From Pontibacter arcticus (GTDB lineage: Bacteria > Bacteroidota > Bacteroidia > Cytophagales > Hymenobacteraceae), in the NCBI RefSeq assembly GCF_003284895.1, contig NZ_QMDV01000002.1, positions 186,001 through 250,000 of the forward strand: a DNA stretch of 64,000 nt. The letters run 5' to 3'. The notes beneath the pieces are model-generated. The model searched no databases. It was given only the letters and a program-made list of their open reading frames with translations, and had not been told where the DNA came from. Both the position numbers and the translations under genes were made by a program. The stretch's first letter is position 1. Every line of letters starts with the position of its first letter. This document shows positions 8,811 to 16,870 of this stretch, piece after piece.

Positions 8811-11800
8811 TCAGCTGCAACCCAGACTGTTGCCGCAGTTCAGGCATTTGTAGCAGGTACCGGAGCGAATGGTGATGTGCCCGCACACATTACACACCGG
8901 CGCATCGCCCATCATATTGGCCAGCACCTGCTGCGTTTGCTCCAGTAACACGGTGCGGCGCTTGGTTACAACAGTATAACCATCAGCATTAGTTTTAGGA
9001 ACCGATTTTTCTGGGGTGGCAAGTATAACTTTTGGGGTTTCCGGCTGTGTTTCGTTCAGGATCTCCGGTTCTTCGGGCTGCACATGTACCAGGTCTGTGC
9101 GGTTGAGGTATTCATAGCCCAGCATCCTGAAAATATAATCGAATACAGAGGTCGCGGATTTTATATTGGGATGCTCCACACGACCAGCCGGCTCGAAACG
9201 GGTAAACGTAAAGCGGTTCACAAATTCTTCCAGCGGCACGCCATACTGCAACCCAAGCGACACCGAAATGGCAAAGCAGTTGAGGATAGACCGGAACGAA
9301 GCGCCTTCCTTATACATATCAATAAACAATTCTCCCAGCGAGCCATCTGCATACTCGCCCGTCCGGATGTAAACCGTGTGGCCGTCTATCTTTGCTTTTT
9401 GGGTAAAACCGTTGCGTTTGTCCGGCAACTTGCGGCGCTCCACCATGCGCGATAATTGCTGCCGGAACACTTCACTTTCTGAATTTGAAAGGATGGCTTG
9501 CGCCGCTTTCAGCACTTGCTCGGAGTTATACTTTTCTTCGGCTGCTTTTGCTTCGGTTTCAGTCGAATCAGCGCTGCTGCTTTTAGAAGAAAGTGGTTGA
9601 GACAGTTTGCTGCCATCGCGGTATATAGAGCAGGCTTTCAAGCCCAGTTCACACGACAGTTCATAGCAACGCGCAATTTCTTCTGCTGTGGTTTCGTGGG
9701 GCAGGTTGATGGTTTTGGAGATAGCCCCGGATATATAGGGTTGCACCGCCGCCATCATTTTAATATGCCCATCGGCCAGGATAAAGCGTTTGCCCTTGCT
9801 GCCACAGCGGTTAGCGCAGTCAAATACCGGGTAGTGTTTTTCTTTTAAGTATGGTGCTCCTTCCACGGTCATGGTGCCGCACACGTATTCATTGGCTTCT
9901 TCAATTTGGCTGGCAGTATAGCCGAGCGCCTGCAACAAATTAAACTCCAGGCTCTGGTACTGCTCCGAAGTATAACCCAGGCGTTCCAGGCAGGCAGCGC
10001 CCAGCGTATAAAAACTGAACAGCGAAGCCACATCGTAAGCGGTAGGCAGGGCGGCTTCGAGTTGCGCAATTTCTGCCGGTAAAAGTCCTGCAGCCAGTAA
10101 CGCCTCCGGGTTAATATGAGGCGCATCTATCAGCGAAGTATGGCCTTTGGCGTAGTTCACGATGCTTTCTATTTCATCGGAAGTATAACCCAGTTTTTGC
10201 AGCGCGGCAAGCAAGGATTGGTTGATGATCTTAAAGTAGCCGCCACCTGATAATTTTTTATACTTCACCAGCGCATAATCCGGTTCAACGCCGGTCGTGT
10301 CGCAATCCATCAGCAAACCGATGGTGCCCGTAGGCGCAATTACAGTAGCCTGTGCGTTGCGGTAGCCATACTTTTCTCCCAGCGCTAACGCTTTATCCCA
10401 GACGCGTTGTGCTGCTTTCAGTAAATATTCCGGGCAAAGCTGCTGGTGCAAGCCTACCGGTTTTATACTTAAGTGTTCGTAATTATCGGGTTGGTTGTAG
10501 GTGGCGTAGCGGTGGTTCCGGATCACACGCAACATCGCTTCGCGGTTCATTTCATACTTGTTAAAAGCTCCTAAACCGGCCGCTATTTCTGCTGAGGTCC
10601 GGTAAGCGGTGCCAGTCATGAGGGAGGTGATTCCGGCGGCCAAAGCGCGTGCTTCTTCGCTGTCGTAAGGCAGGCCCTGCACCATCAGCAAAGCACCCAG
10701 ATTGGCATAACCTAATCCGATGGTTCTGTAATCGAAAGAGCGCTGCGCCACGGCTTCGGAAGGGAACTGCGCCATCAAAACAGATATTTCCAGCACAACC
10801 GTCCATAAACGGCAGGCATGTTCAAAAGCGGCCACATCAAATTGCTGCATGGTTTCATCGTAAAAACGGAGCAGGTTCAAGGAAGCCAGGTTGCAGGCCG
10901 TATCATCCAGGAACATATACTCTGAGCATGGATTTGAGGCGTTAATTTTGCCCTCGGCAGGGCTGGTGTGCCACTCGTTTATCGTGGTATCGAACTGTAC
11001 GCCGGGGTCGGCACAGGCCCAAGCGGCATCGGCCACCTGTTTCCATAAAGTGCGGGCAGGTATTGATTTGAGGATGCGGCCATCCGTTCGTGCTGTTAAA
11101 TGCCAGTCGCCCTTTTCATGCAGTGCTTTAAAGAACGTGTTGGGTACCCGGATGGAGTTATTGGAATTTTGCCCGGAAACGGTGGCGTAAGCTTCTCCTT
11201 CGTAATCGGATGAATAACCGGCAGCGATCAGGGCAGCTACTTTTTTCTCTTCTTCTTTTTTCCAGTTGATAAATTCCTGTATCTCGGGGTGGTCCAGATC
11301 CAGACACACCATCTTAGCCGCACGGCGTGTAGTACCACCCGATTTGATAGCGCCGGCAGCGCGGTCGTTCACTTTCAGAAAAGACATAAGCCCGGAAGAA
11401 GTACCACCACCCGACAGCTTTTCGTCTTTGCCCCGTACACCCGAAAAATTGGTGCCTACGCCGGAGCCATACTTAAAAATGCGCGCTTCCTGTGTCAGCA
11501 GATCCATAAGGCCGCCTTTGTTGGCCAGATCATCCTTTACCGAAAGTATAAAACAGGCATGGGGCTGTGGCCTTTCGAAAGCCGAAGTAGACTCTCTCAG
11601 TTCTTCTGTTTCAGGATCAACATAAAAATGCCCTTGTGCTGTGCCCGTGATGCCATACGAACTATAAAGCCCTGTATTAAACCACTGCGGTGAATTGGGG
11701 GCGGCATATTGGCCCAGCAGCATGTAAACCAGTTCGTCATAAAACACCTGCGCATCCTGTTCCGAGGCAAAATAACTAGACCTGTTTCCCCATTGTTGCC

Positions 11801-12098
11801 AGCAATTTACCAGCCGGTGTACGACTTGTTTTACAGACGTTTCGGAGCCAAGGCTGCCATCCGGTTGCGGTACGCCTGCTTTGCGCAAATATTTCTGGGC
11901 CATTATATCGGTAGCGATCTGCGACCAATGCGCCGGCACTTCCACATCCTTCAGTTCGGTCACTATATCGCCGGCAGGGTTGCGGATAGTAGAGGAGCGG
12001 AGTTCATAGGTAAACTGTTGGTATGGTGAGGCGTTGGGAGTTGTAAATTTTCTTTTGAAGGTGAGGCTTTTATCGTGGAATACTGTGGCTTTTTTCAT
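8811..12098 (-). CDS. nrdJ: Adenosylcobalamin-dependent (class II) ribonucleotide reductase
   Basis: Makes deoxyribonucleotides without oxygen, using coenzyme B12. The roughly 1095-residue length, the block NSPQWFNTG near the N-terminus, the active-site region NASNPCSEYMFLDDTACNLASLNL and the C-terminal zinc-ribbon with CNVCG and CYKCLNCG pairs identify the long NrdJ type. The frame is open 24 codons further upstream, but the ATG at 12098-12096 (MKKATVFHDKSLTF) matches the usual start of the family, so I prefer it. Its place next to NO-repair genes makes sense, because class I reductases are damaged by NO and need oxygen. It shares an upstream gap, with a Crp/Fnr-type palindrome, with the divergent ric gene. 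Confidence 0.95.
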   Translation of the reverse strand: MKKATVFHDKSLTFKRKFTTPNASPYQQFTYELRSSTIRNPAGDIVTELKDVEVPAHWSQIATDIMAQKYLRKAGVPQPDGSLGSETSVKQVVHRLVNCWQQWGNRSSYFASEQDAQVFYDELVYMLLGQYAAPNSPQWFNTGLYSSYGITGTAQGHFYVDPETEELRESTSAFERPQPHACFILSVKDDLANKGGLMDLLTQEARIFKYGSGVGTNFSGVRGKDEKLSGGGTSSGLMSFLKVNDRAAGAIKSGGTTRRAAKMVCLDLDHPEIQEFINWKKEEEKKVAALIAAGYSSDYEGEAYATVSGQNSNNSIRVPNTFFKALHEKGDWHLTARTDGRILKSIPARTLWKQVADAAWACADPGVQFDTTINEWHTSPAEGKINASNPCSEYMFLDDTACNLASLNLLRFYDETMQQFDVAAFEHACRLWTVVLEISVLMAQFPSEAVAQRSFDYRTIGLGYANLGALLMVQGLPYDSEEARALAAGITSLMTGTAYRTSAEIAAGLGAFNKYEMNREAMLRVIRNHRYATYNQPDNYEHLSIKPVGLHQQLCPEYLLKAAQRVWDKALALGEKYGYRNAQATVIAPTGTIGLLMDCDTTGVEPDYALVKYKKLSGGGYFKIINQSLLAALQKLGYTSDEIESIVNYAKGHTSLIDAPHINPEALLAAGLLPAEIAQLEAALPTAYDVASLFSFYTLGAACLERLGYTSEQYQSLEFNLLQALGYTASQIEEANEYVCGTMTVEGAPYLKEKHYPVFDCANRCGSKGKRFILADGHIKMMAAVQPYISGAISKTINLPHETTAEEIARCYELSCELGLKACSIYRDGSKLSQPLSSKSSSADSTETEAKAAEEKYNSEQVLKAAQAILSNSESEVFRQQLSRMVERRKLPDKRNGFTQKAKIDGHTVYIRTGEYADGSLGELFIDMYKEGASFRSILNCFAISVSLGLQYGVPLEEFVNRFTFTRFEPAGRVEHPNIKSATSVFDYIFRMLGYEYLNRTDLVHVQPEEPEILNETQPETPKVILATPEKSVPKTNADGYTVVTKRRTVLLEQTQQVLANMMGDAPVCNVCGHITIRSGTCYKCLNCGNSLGCS

Positions 12099-12173
12099 GG
12101 GGTTAGGAGAAGAGTACTTTATTGTGAACAAGCAGAATAAGTATTCAAAGGTGCTATATAGATTTCCCAACGG

Positions 12174-12191
12174 AAATGATAAAGATCATTT
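12174..12191 (+). promoter_or_regulatory. Crp/Fnr-type palindrome between nrdJ and ric
   Basis: Perfect palindrome AAATGAT-AAAG-ATCATTT. Centre 12182.5 is 51.5 bases before the -7 element TACTTTTG (12234-12241) of the ric promoter, which would put it near -63 from the transcription start, the class I activator position. It could also serve nrdJ on the other strand. Confidence 0.65.
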
Positions 12192-12233
12192 TAATAAAAG
12201 ACTTTTGTATCTTCTTTTGTGAAATCAACCTGA

Positions 12234-12241
12234 TACTTTTG
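12234..12241 (+). promoter_or_regulatory. Probable -7 promoter element of ric
   Basis: TACTTTTG matches the Bacteroidota -7 consensus TAnnTTTG and lies 35 bases before the start codon. A TTTG at 12216-12219 may be the -33 element, although the 14-base spacer is shorter than the usual 17-23. Confidence 0.45.
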
Positions 12242-12276
12242 TAACAATACGAAGTAAGACTTTTAATCTTAACGAC

Positions 12277-13236
12277 ATGGAAATCACACAAACAATTGAC
12301 ACACTGGATGTAACCGTTCTGGAGCCCCGCATGAAACACCCGACCATTTTTGAATGGTTCGATAAACTAAAAGGCGGAGAAGCTTTTGTAATTCATAACG
12401 ACCACGACCCGAAACCGCTGTATTACCAGTTGTTGGGCGAGCGTGGCAATATTTTTAAATGGGAGTACCTGGAGCAGGGCCCGGAAGTATGGGAAGTACG
12501 CATCAGTAAACTAACACCAGCCGAAGGAGAGACCGTGGGCGAACTGGTTGCAAAAGATTTCCGAAAGGCGCAGGTGTTTAAAAAGTATGGCATCGACTTT
12601 TGCTGTGGCGGTAAAAAAACGGTAGCCCAGGTTTGCGAAGAAAAAGGCATCAGCCAGGATGTACTCGAGCACGAGTTACTGGCAATGGACGAAGCCGAGC
12701 AAACCCGGCAAGCCGAATACGATAAATGGGAGCCCGGTTTTCTGGCAGATTATATCGTGAACATGCACCACAGTTATGTGCGCGAAGCTATCCCGGCACT
12801 CTATGAATACACTACAAAAATAGCCCGCGTGCATGGCAAAAACCACCCGGAGTTACTCGAAGTTGTAAAGCATTTTACAAATGTTGCCAACGAACTGGAA
12901 GCGCATATGCCGAAAGAGGAGCGCGTTTTATTTCCATACATCAAGCAGCTAAGCGAAGCCAAGATAAGCAGTGTTAAAATAGAACCGGCATCCTTCGGTA
13001 CAATCCAAAACCCGATTAATATGATGGAAATGGAGCACGACCACGCCGGACGTGAGCTGGAAATGATCCGGGAACTGACGAATGATTATACATTGCCTGC
13101 CGATGCCTGCGCTACCTATACCGTTGCTTTCAAAAAACTGAAGGAGTTTGAAGATGATCTTTTCCGCCACATCCACTTAGAGAACAATATCCTGTTTCCG
13201 AAAGCAGTGGAGTTGGAAAAAGAAGTTGTGAAATAA
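12277..13236 (+). CDS. ric: DUF2249-RIC fusion: di-iron protein for repair of iron centres (ScdA/YtfE type)
   Basis: RIC proteins restore Fe-S clusters damaged by NO or peroxide. Domain order: DUF2249 (residues about 15-78, with the family motif NDHDPKPL), ScdA N-terminal domain with the strict DFCCGG motif (108-112), then a hemerythrin-like di-iron four-helix bundle (about 155-312) with ligands in MHHSYV, EAHMPKEER, MEHDHAG and RHIHLENN. The N-terminal DUF2249 is an addition to the classical 220-residue YtfE. The palindrome and promoter upstream suggest Crp/Fnr control, fitting induction by nitrogen oxides. A gap of 187 bases with a REP-like palindrome separates it from the next gene. Confidence 0.93.
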   Translation: MEITQTIDTLDVTVLEPRMKHPTIFEWFDKLKGGEAFVIHNDHDPKPLYYQLLGERGNIFKWEYLEQGPEVWEVRISKLTPAEGETVGELVAKDFRKAQVFKKYGIDFCCGGKKTVAQVCEEKGISQDVLEHELLAMDEAEQTRQAEYDKWEPGFLADYIVNMHHSYVREAIPALYEYTTKIARVHGKNHPELLEVVKHFTNVANELEAHMPKEERVLFPYIKQLSEAKISSVKIEPASFGTIQNPINMMEMEHDHAGRELEMIRELTNDYTLPADACATYTVAFKKLKEFEDDLFRHIHLENNILFPKAVELEKEVVK

Positions 13237-13302
13237 AGAACTTAGTCTGTACCAGGGCTTTCAGAAAAAAGGAAACAAACTTAATATTTTATATTTCCCT
13301 GT

Positions 13303-13377
13303 AACCCACCCAGCCCCTCCGATGAGGGGAATATCCGAAAGTATAAGCTTCCCTCTCTAGAGGGGCTGGGGTAGGTT
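13303..13377. repeat. REP-like intergenic palindrome
   Basis: Imperfect inverted repeat with CCCAGCCCCTCC in the left arm and AGAGGGGCTGGGG in the right, each also containing a smaller CCCCTC/GAGGGG pairing. Palindromes of this CCCAGCCCCTCC type are frequent between genes in Bacteroidota and are often compared to REP elements. AAGTATA sits in the loop (13340). Confidence 0.6.
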
Positions 13378-13422
13378 ATTTTTATTTATAAGTTTCTGCT
13401 ACAGCCATAAAACCATCAGGTC

Positions 13423-13938
13423 ATGAAAAAGACATTAGCACCTCAGAAAAGAGACAAAAGTCTGATTCCACTTTCGCGCGAGCACCATTTTGGCTTACTA
13501 TTTTGCTGGAAGATCCGGCAGGGGTTAAACAACGGCACCGACCTGGAACTGCTGCGCAGTTATGTGCGCTACTTTTGGGAAAACATATTGAAAGCACATT
13601 GCGAGGAAGAAGAATGGCTGCTGAACCGCCTCCTGAAAGAAGACGATACTGTTCGGGAACGATTGGCAGAAGAACATCATCTGATCCATTCGATTGTGGA
13701 GTTGATCGAGAGCGGCAACAAAATAAACAGCAAAATTCAAAAAGAGCTGTTTAAAGTACTGGAGCGAGACCTGACCGACCACATCCGGTGGGAAGAACGC
13801 GAGCTTTTTCCATACCTGCAGGCTGTTACCAGCCCAGCTGAAATGGAGCTTGCCAGGGAAATGCTGAATCACAAACACGAACCACGGCTCGACGACTTCA
13901 CCCCAAATTTCTGGATACCAAAAGTACAAGCTGAGTAA
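13423..13938 (+). CDS. Hemerythrin-domain protein
   Basis: A 171-residue cytoplasmic protein with the hemerythrin HHE pattern: SREHHFGLLFCWKIR near the N-terminus, AHCEEEEWLL (about residues 60-70), EEHHLIHSI (about 86-94) and DHIRWEERELFP (about 124-135). Such proteins bind a di-iron centre and sense or bind O2 or NO. It is followed after two bases by the DUF1858/DUF2249 gene, so the two are an operon. It lacks the ScdA domain of the preceding ric gene and is not a duplicate of it. Confidence 0.88.
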   Translation: MKKTLAPQKRDKSLIPLSREHHFGLLFCWKIRQGLNNGTDLELLRSYVRYFWENILKAHCEEEEWLLNRLLKEDDTVRERLAEEHHLIHSIVELIESGNKINSKIQKELFKVLERDLTDHIRWEERELFPYLQAVTSPAEMELAREMLNHKHEPRLDDFTPNFWIPKVQAE

Positions 13939-13940
13939 CC

Positions 13941-14759
13941 ATGAAGATAGCAGCCATTACCAAAATTTCTGCGCTGATAAAAGAGAACCCGGAGGCGATA
14001 GATACGATAGCAAGTATAAACGGGCATTTTGAAAAGCTGCGTAACCCGTTGCTTCGCAAAGTGCTGGCTTCGCGGGTAACCATAGCCGATGCCGCGCGCA
14101 TCGGTGGCTGCGATGTAGAGTTGTTTTTCCAGAAACTGGCGCCTCTGGGTTTTGTGGTAGAAGGTAAGTTTGTTCATATTCCAAACCAACACGCAGAAGC
14201 TGCCTCAATAGAATCACCGGCGTACCTAAAAAACCTTCCGGAAAGTAATTTGATTACGTTGGATGTTCGAGAAGCGATTACGGAAGGCAAAGATCCGTTT
14301 ACGCAAATAATGAGTGCCGTAAAAGAAGTTACTCCCGGAAAAGCGCTGCTGCTGATCAACACCTTTGAACCTACACCACTGCTGGAAATTCTCAAAAAGA
14401 AGAACTTCCAATACCATCTTGATACGAAGTCTGAGAACCTGGTTTATACCTACTTCTGGCCTGAAAACAAAACGAGAAGTATAGCTGAACCAAGTTTAGA
14501 AGGTGCTGATACTGAATTTGAAACTGGCATCGCACGCTTTGCCGGAAAAGTAAAACGCATTGATGTGCGCCACCTGGAAATGCCGCAGCCCATGGTTACG
14601 ATCCTGAGCGAACTGGAAGATTTAGCCCCCGACGAAGCGCTATATGTAGTGCACAAACGGGTGCCGCAGTTTTTGTTGCCGCAATTGCAGGAGCGTGGCT
14701 TCCAGTTAAATATTAGCGAAGCAGGCCCTGACCAAGTATACTTACTCATCTATACCTAA
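13941..14759 (+). CDS. DUF1858-DUF2249-DUF2249 protein
   Basis: A soluble 272-residue protein of unknown function. Residues about 8-66 resemble the DUF1858 helical domain (INGHFEKLRNPLLRK, then VTIADAARIGG). Two copies of the DUF2249 domain follow (about 105-175 and 205-270); the first has LDVREAI and the second IDVRHLEMPQP, both typical openings. DUF2249 also heads the RIC protein two genes upstream, so three copies of this domain lie within 2.5 kb. This domain recurs beside hemerythrin and NO-related genes and is thought to act in heme or metal handling; the exact job is unknown. It is seven bases before the next gene. Confidence 0.82.
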   Translation: MKIAAITKISALIKENPEAIDTIASINGHFEKLRNPLLRKVLASRVTIADAARIGGCDVELFFQKLAPLGFVVEGKFVHIPNQHAEAASIESPAYLKNLPESNLITLDVREAITEGKDPFTQIMSAVKEVTPGKALLLINTFEPTPLLEILKKKNFQYHLDTKSENLVYTYFWPENKTRSIAEPSLEGADTEFETGIARFAGKVKRIDVRHLEMPQPMVTILSELEDLAPDEALYVVHKRVPQFLLPQLQERGFQLNISEAGPDQVYLLIYT

Positions 14760-14766
14760 ACAAATT

Positions 14767-16074
14767 ATGAGCACCGCCACGTCATCCAATTCTCCGGGCA
14801 AATGGGTTGTGCTGCCGCATTACGCTTTTGCTGCCCTGGCTTTTGTTGCCTTAAGTATACTTTTGCTTTTCTCTACAGATGCGTTCGGTGGCCATTACTT
14901 CCATCCCAAACTACTGACCTTAACACACGTGGCCACACTTGGATGGGCCACCATGCTCATTTTTGGGGCGCTGTACCAGTTGCTGCCTGTGGTGCTGGAT
15001 TGCAAACTATACTCTGAAAAACTGGGTATTTTTGCCTTCGGGTTTCTGGGCATCGGCACTATACTTTTGGCTTGGTGTTTCTGGCATTTCGAGCTGGGGT
15101 ACAGCATGCACCTGGCCGCCTGTAGTCTGGTAATCTCTTTTATACTTTTCACGATCAACGTGATACAAACAGCACGGCTGGCTCCCAAGTGGACCATTGA
15201 GTCTGATTTCATTGTAACGTCGGCTATCTGGTTATTAGTAACTGGTATTGTAGGCCTGGTGATGGTGCTTAACTTTACCATGGCTTTTCTGCCGGTAGAG
15301 CATACCCACTACCTTAAACTGCACGCACACATTGGTATGAGTGGTTGGTTTTTGCTTTTAATTATAGGGGTAGGAGCAAAGCTGATCCCGATGTTTTTGC
15401 TGGCACATGCCGAGCGTACTGAAAAGCTGAACTGGAGCTATAATCTGATCAATGTAGGGCTTGTATTTTTCATCATCGACCACATTTTTCTACACACCGT
15501 TTTTCTGCCTGTTTATGCAGCGTTGGTAGTGGCTGGTGTGGCATTGTTTTTACTTTTTATTTACGAAACTGCTAAAACCCGCAAGCGTCAGGATGTAGAC
15601 CTGGGTATGAAACAGACCTTCGTAGCTTTGGCTTTGCTATTGCTGCCGCTTTTACTGGTAATGGTGATAAGCAGCCAGTTAAACTTCCCGCAACAACTAT
15701 TATCCGCTGTTTACCTGGTATATGGCATCTCGGTTTTCCTGGGGTTTATTTCTGCGCTTATACTTGGGCAAACCTTTAAAACATTACCTTTCATTGTCTG
15801 GATGCACGCGTACGAAAATTACGTGGGCCGCTTTAAAACTCCTTTGCCTAAAGACCTTTACAGCCATACACTGCAACGCTGGCAGAATGTCTTTTACCTG
15901 CTTGGGTTTATACTTTTGATAACCGGCGTTCTGTTTCAAAACCAACAAATCATACTTGCGGGAGCCATCGGATTTACCTTAACATCAATTCTGTACACCA
16001 TAAATGTGTATAAACTATTGCTGCACAAAGTTCAGGAACTAAAACCTTTCACCTATGGAAAAGCAAGTGTCTGA
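14767..16074 (+). CDS. Polytopic NnrS/heme-copper-oxidase-subunit-I-like membrane protein
   Basis: A 435-residue protein with about 12 hydrophobic helices. The block HPKLLTLTHVATLGWATMLIFGALYQLLPV is typical of NnrS and of cytochrome oxidase subunit I-like proteins, and further membrane histidines (YLKLHAHIGMSGW, HAERTEK, IIDHIFLH) could ligate heme or metal. NnrS proteins relieve NO stress by limiting iron-dinitrosyl formation. No separate NO reductase gene is seen here, but the full Cu-B histidine set of a true oxidase or NorB is not evident to me, so I keep the looser name. The gene overlaps the following DUF59 gene by 20 bases. Confidence 0.78.
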   Translation: MSTATSSNSPGKWVVLPHYAFAALAFVALSILLLFSTDAFGGHYFHPKLLTLTHVATLGWATMLIFGALYQLLPVVLDCKLYSEKLGIFAFGFLGIGTILLAWCFWHFELGYSMHLAACSLVISFILFTINVIQTARLAPKWTIESDFIVTSAIWLLVTGIVGLVMVLNFTMAFLPVEHTHYLKLHAHIGMSGWFLLLIIGVGAKLIPMFLLAHAERTEKLNWSYNLINVGLVFFIIDHIFLHTVFLPVYAALVVAGVALFLLFIYETAKTRKRQDVDLGMKQTFVALALLLLPLLLVMVISSQLNFPQQLLSAVYLVYGISVFLGFISALILGQTFKTLPFIVWMHAYENYVGRFKTPLPKDLYSHTLQRWQNVFYLLGFILLITGVLFQNQQIILAGAIGFTLTSILYTINVYKLLLHKVQELKPFTYGKASV

Positions 16075-16372
16075 GGATTTCGGGCAGCAAGTGTTCGAAA
16101 CCCTAAAGTATATAATCGACCCGGAAGTGGGCATTAACATCGTGGACCTTGGCCTGGTGTATGAAGTAAGCCTTGCAGGCGATACCCTCGAAATTGCCCT
16201 GACACTAACCACGCAGGGCTGCCCCATGAGCGGCACGATCATAAATGCAGCAGATCAAATTTTAAAGGAGCGTTTTCCGGACCTCGACGTACATGTAAAC
16301 CTGGTGTGGTCGCCGCCCTGGACAATTGATATGATGACTGAGGACGGAATGCGGCAGCTGGAAGGGAAATAA
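16055..16372 (+). CDS. Metal-sulfur cluster assembly factor (DUF59/SufT-PaaD type)
   Basis: A 105-residue MIP18/DUF59 protein. Family features are DPEVGINIVDLGLVYEV and TTQGCPMSG, the latter with the conserved cysteine, and the C-terminal VWSPPWTIDMMTEDG. These proteins help mature Fe-S proteins. The start lies 20 bases inside the end of the previous gene, so expression is coupled to the NO-stress genes, in line with repairing NO-damaged clusters. Confidence 0.9.
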   Translation: MEKQVSEDFGQQVFETLKYIIDPEVGINIVDLGLVYEVSLAGDTLEIALTLTTQGCPMSGTIINAADQILKERFPDLDVHVNLVWSPPWTIDMMTEDGMRQLEGK

Positions 16373-16384
16373 TATTTTATACAT

Positions 16385-16392
16385 TACATTTG
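16385..16392 (+). promoter_or_regulatory. Possible -7 promoter element for the Rrf2 gene
   Basis: TACATTTG fits TAnnTTTG and lies 24 bases before the Rrf2 start codon, in the 44-base gap after the DUF59 gene. I see no -33 TTTG at the expected spacing. Confidence 0.35.
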
Positions 16393-16416
16393 CGGGATCA
16401 GCTTTAAACGGTTTGT

Positions 16417-16863
16417 ATGATTTTATCCAAAACAACTGAATATGCCTTGCGCGCCGTCGTTTACATTGCGCTTGCTGCTGCTGCTCAGCACAAAGCTGGT
16501 ATAAAACAAATAGCAGCTGAGCTCGATCTGCCCGTTCATTTCATAGGAAAAATACTGCAGGACCTGGTTCGTAAAAATATTATCGCTTCCAGCAAAGGCC
16601 CCGGTGGCGGCTTTTACATGCAACGCAACGCCCACGAAATCACCATACTCGAAATAGTGCGCAGCATTGATGGTGTCGAGCTTTTCAGGAGGTGCGGCAT
16701 GGGCATGCAACATTGTTCCGATACGCATCCATGCCCGCTGCACGACGATTTTAAAGTGATCCGCGATAAATTGTTGCACGTTTTAAGTTCCAGGACCGTA
16801 GGCAACCTCGTTGAAAGTATAAATACCGGTACAGCCTCCATCATCAACATTCACAAAGTATAA
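16417..16863 (+). CDS. Rrf2-family transcriptional regulator with three Fe-S-type cysteines
   Basis: A 148-residue winged-helix regulator beginning with the typical SKTTEYALRAVVYIA; the wing has KGPGGGFYM. Three cysteines (93, 100, 106; RRCGMGMQHCSDTHPC) match the cluster-binding loop of NsrR and IscR-type members, so it probably senses NO or Fe-S status. It follows the Fe-S assembly gene and is seven bases before a D-lactate dehydrogenase gene, which suggests it controls one or both neighbouring units. Whether it is NsrR-like in function cannot be read from sequence. Confidence 0.9.
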   Translation: MILSKTTEYALRAVVYIALAAAAQHKAGIKQIAAELDLPVHFIGKILQDLVRKNIIASSKGPGGGFYMQRNAHEITILEIVRSIDGVELFRRCGMGMQHCSDTHPCPLHDDFKVIRDKLLHVLSSRTVGNLVESINTGTASIINIHKV

Positions 16864-16870
16864 ATAAAGT

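Noticed and set aside
12099..12170. 24-codon N-terminal extension of nrdJ
   Set aside because: It is unlike the family start and would place the start against the palindrome; MKKATVFHD at 12098 fits better.
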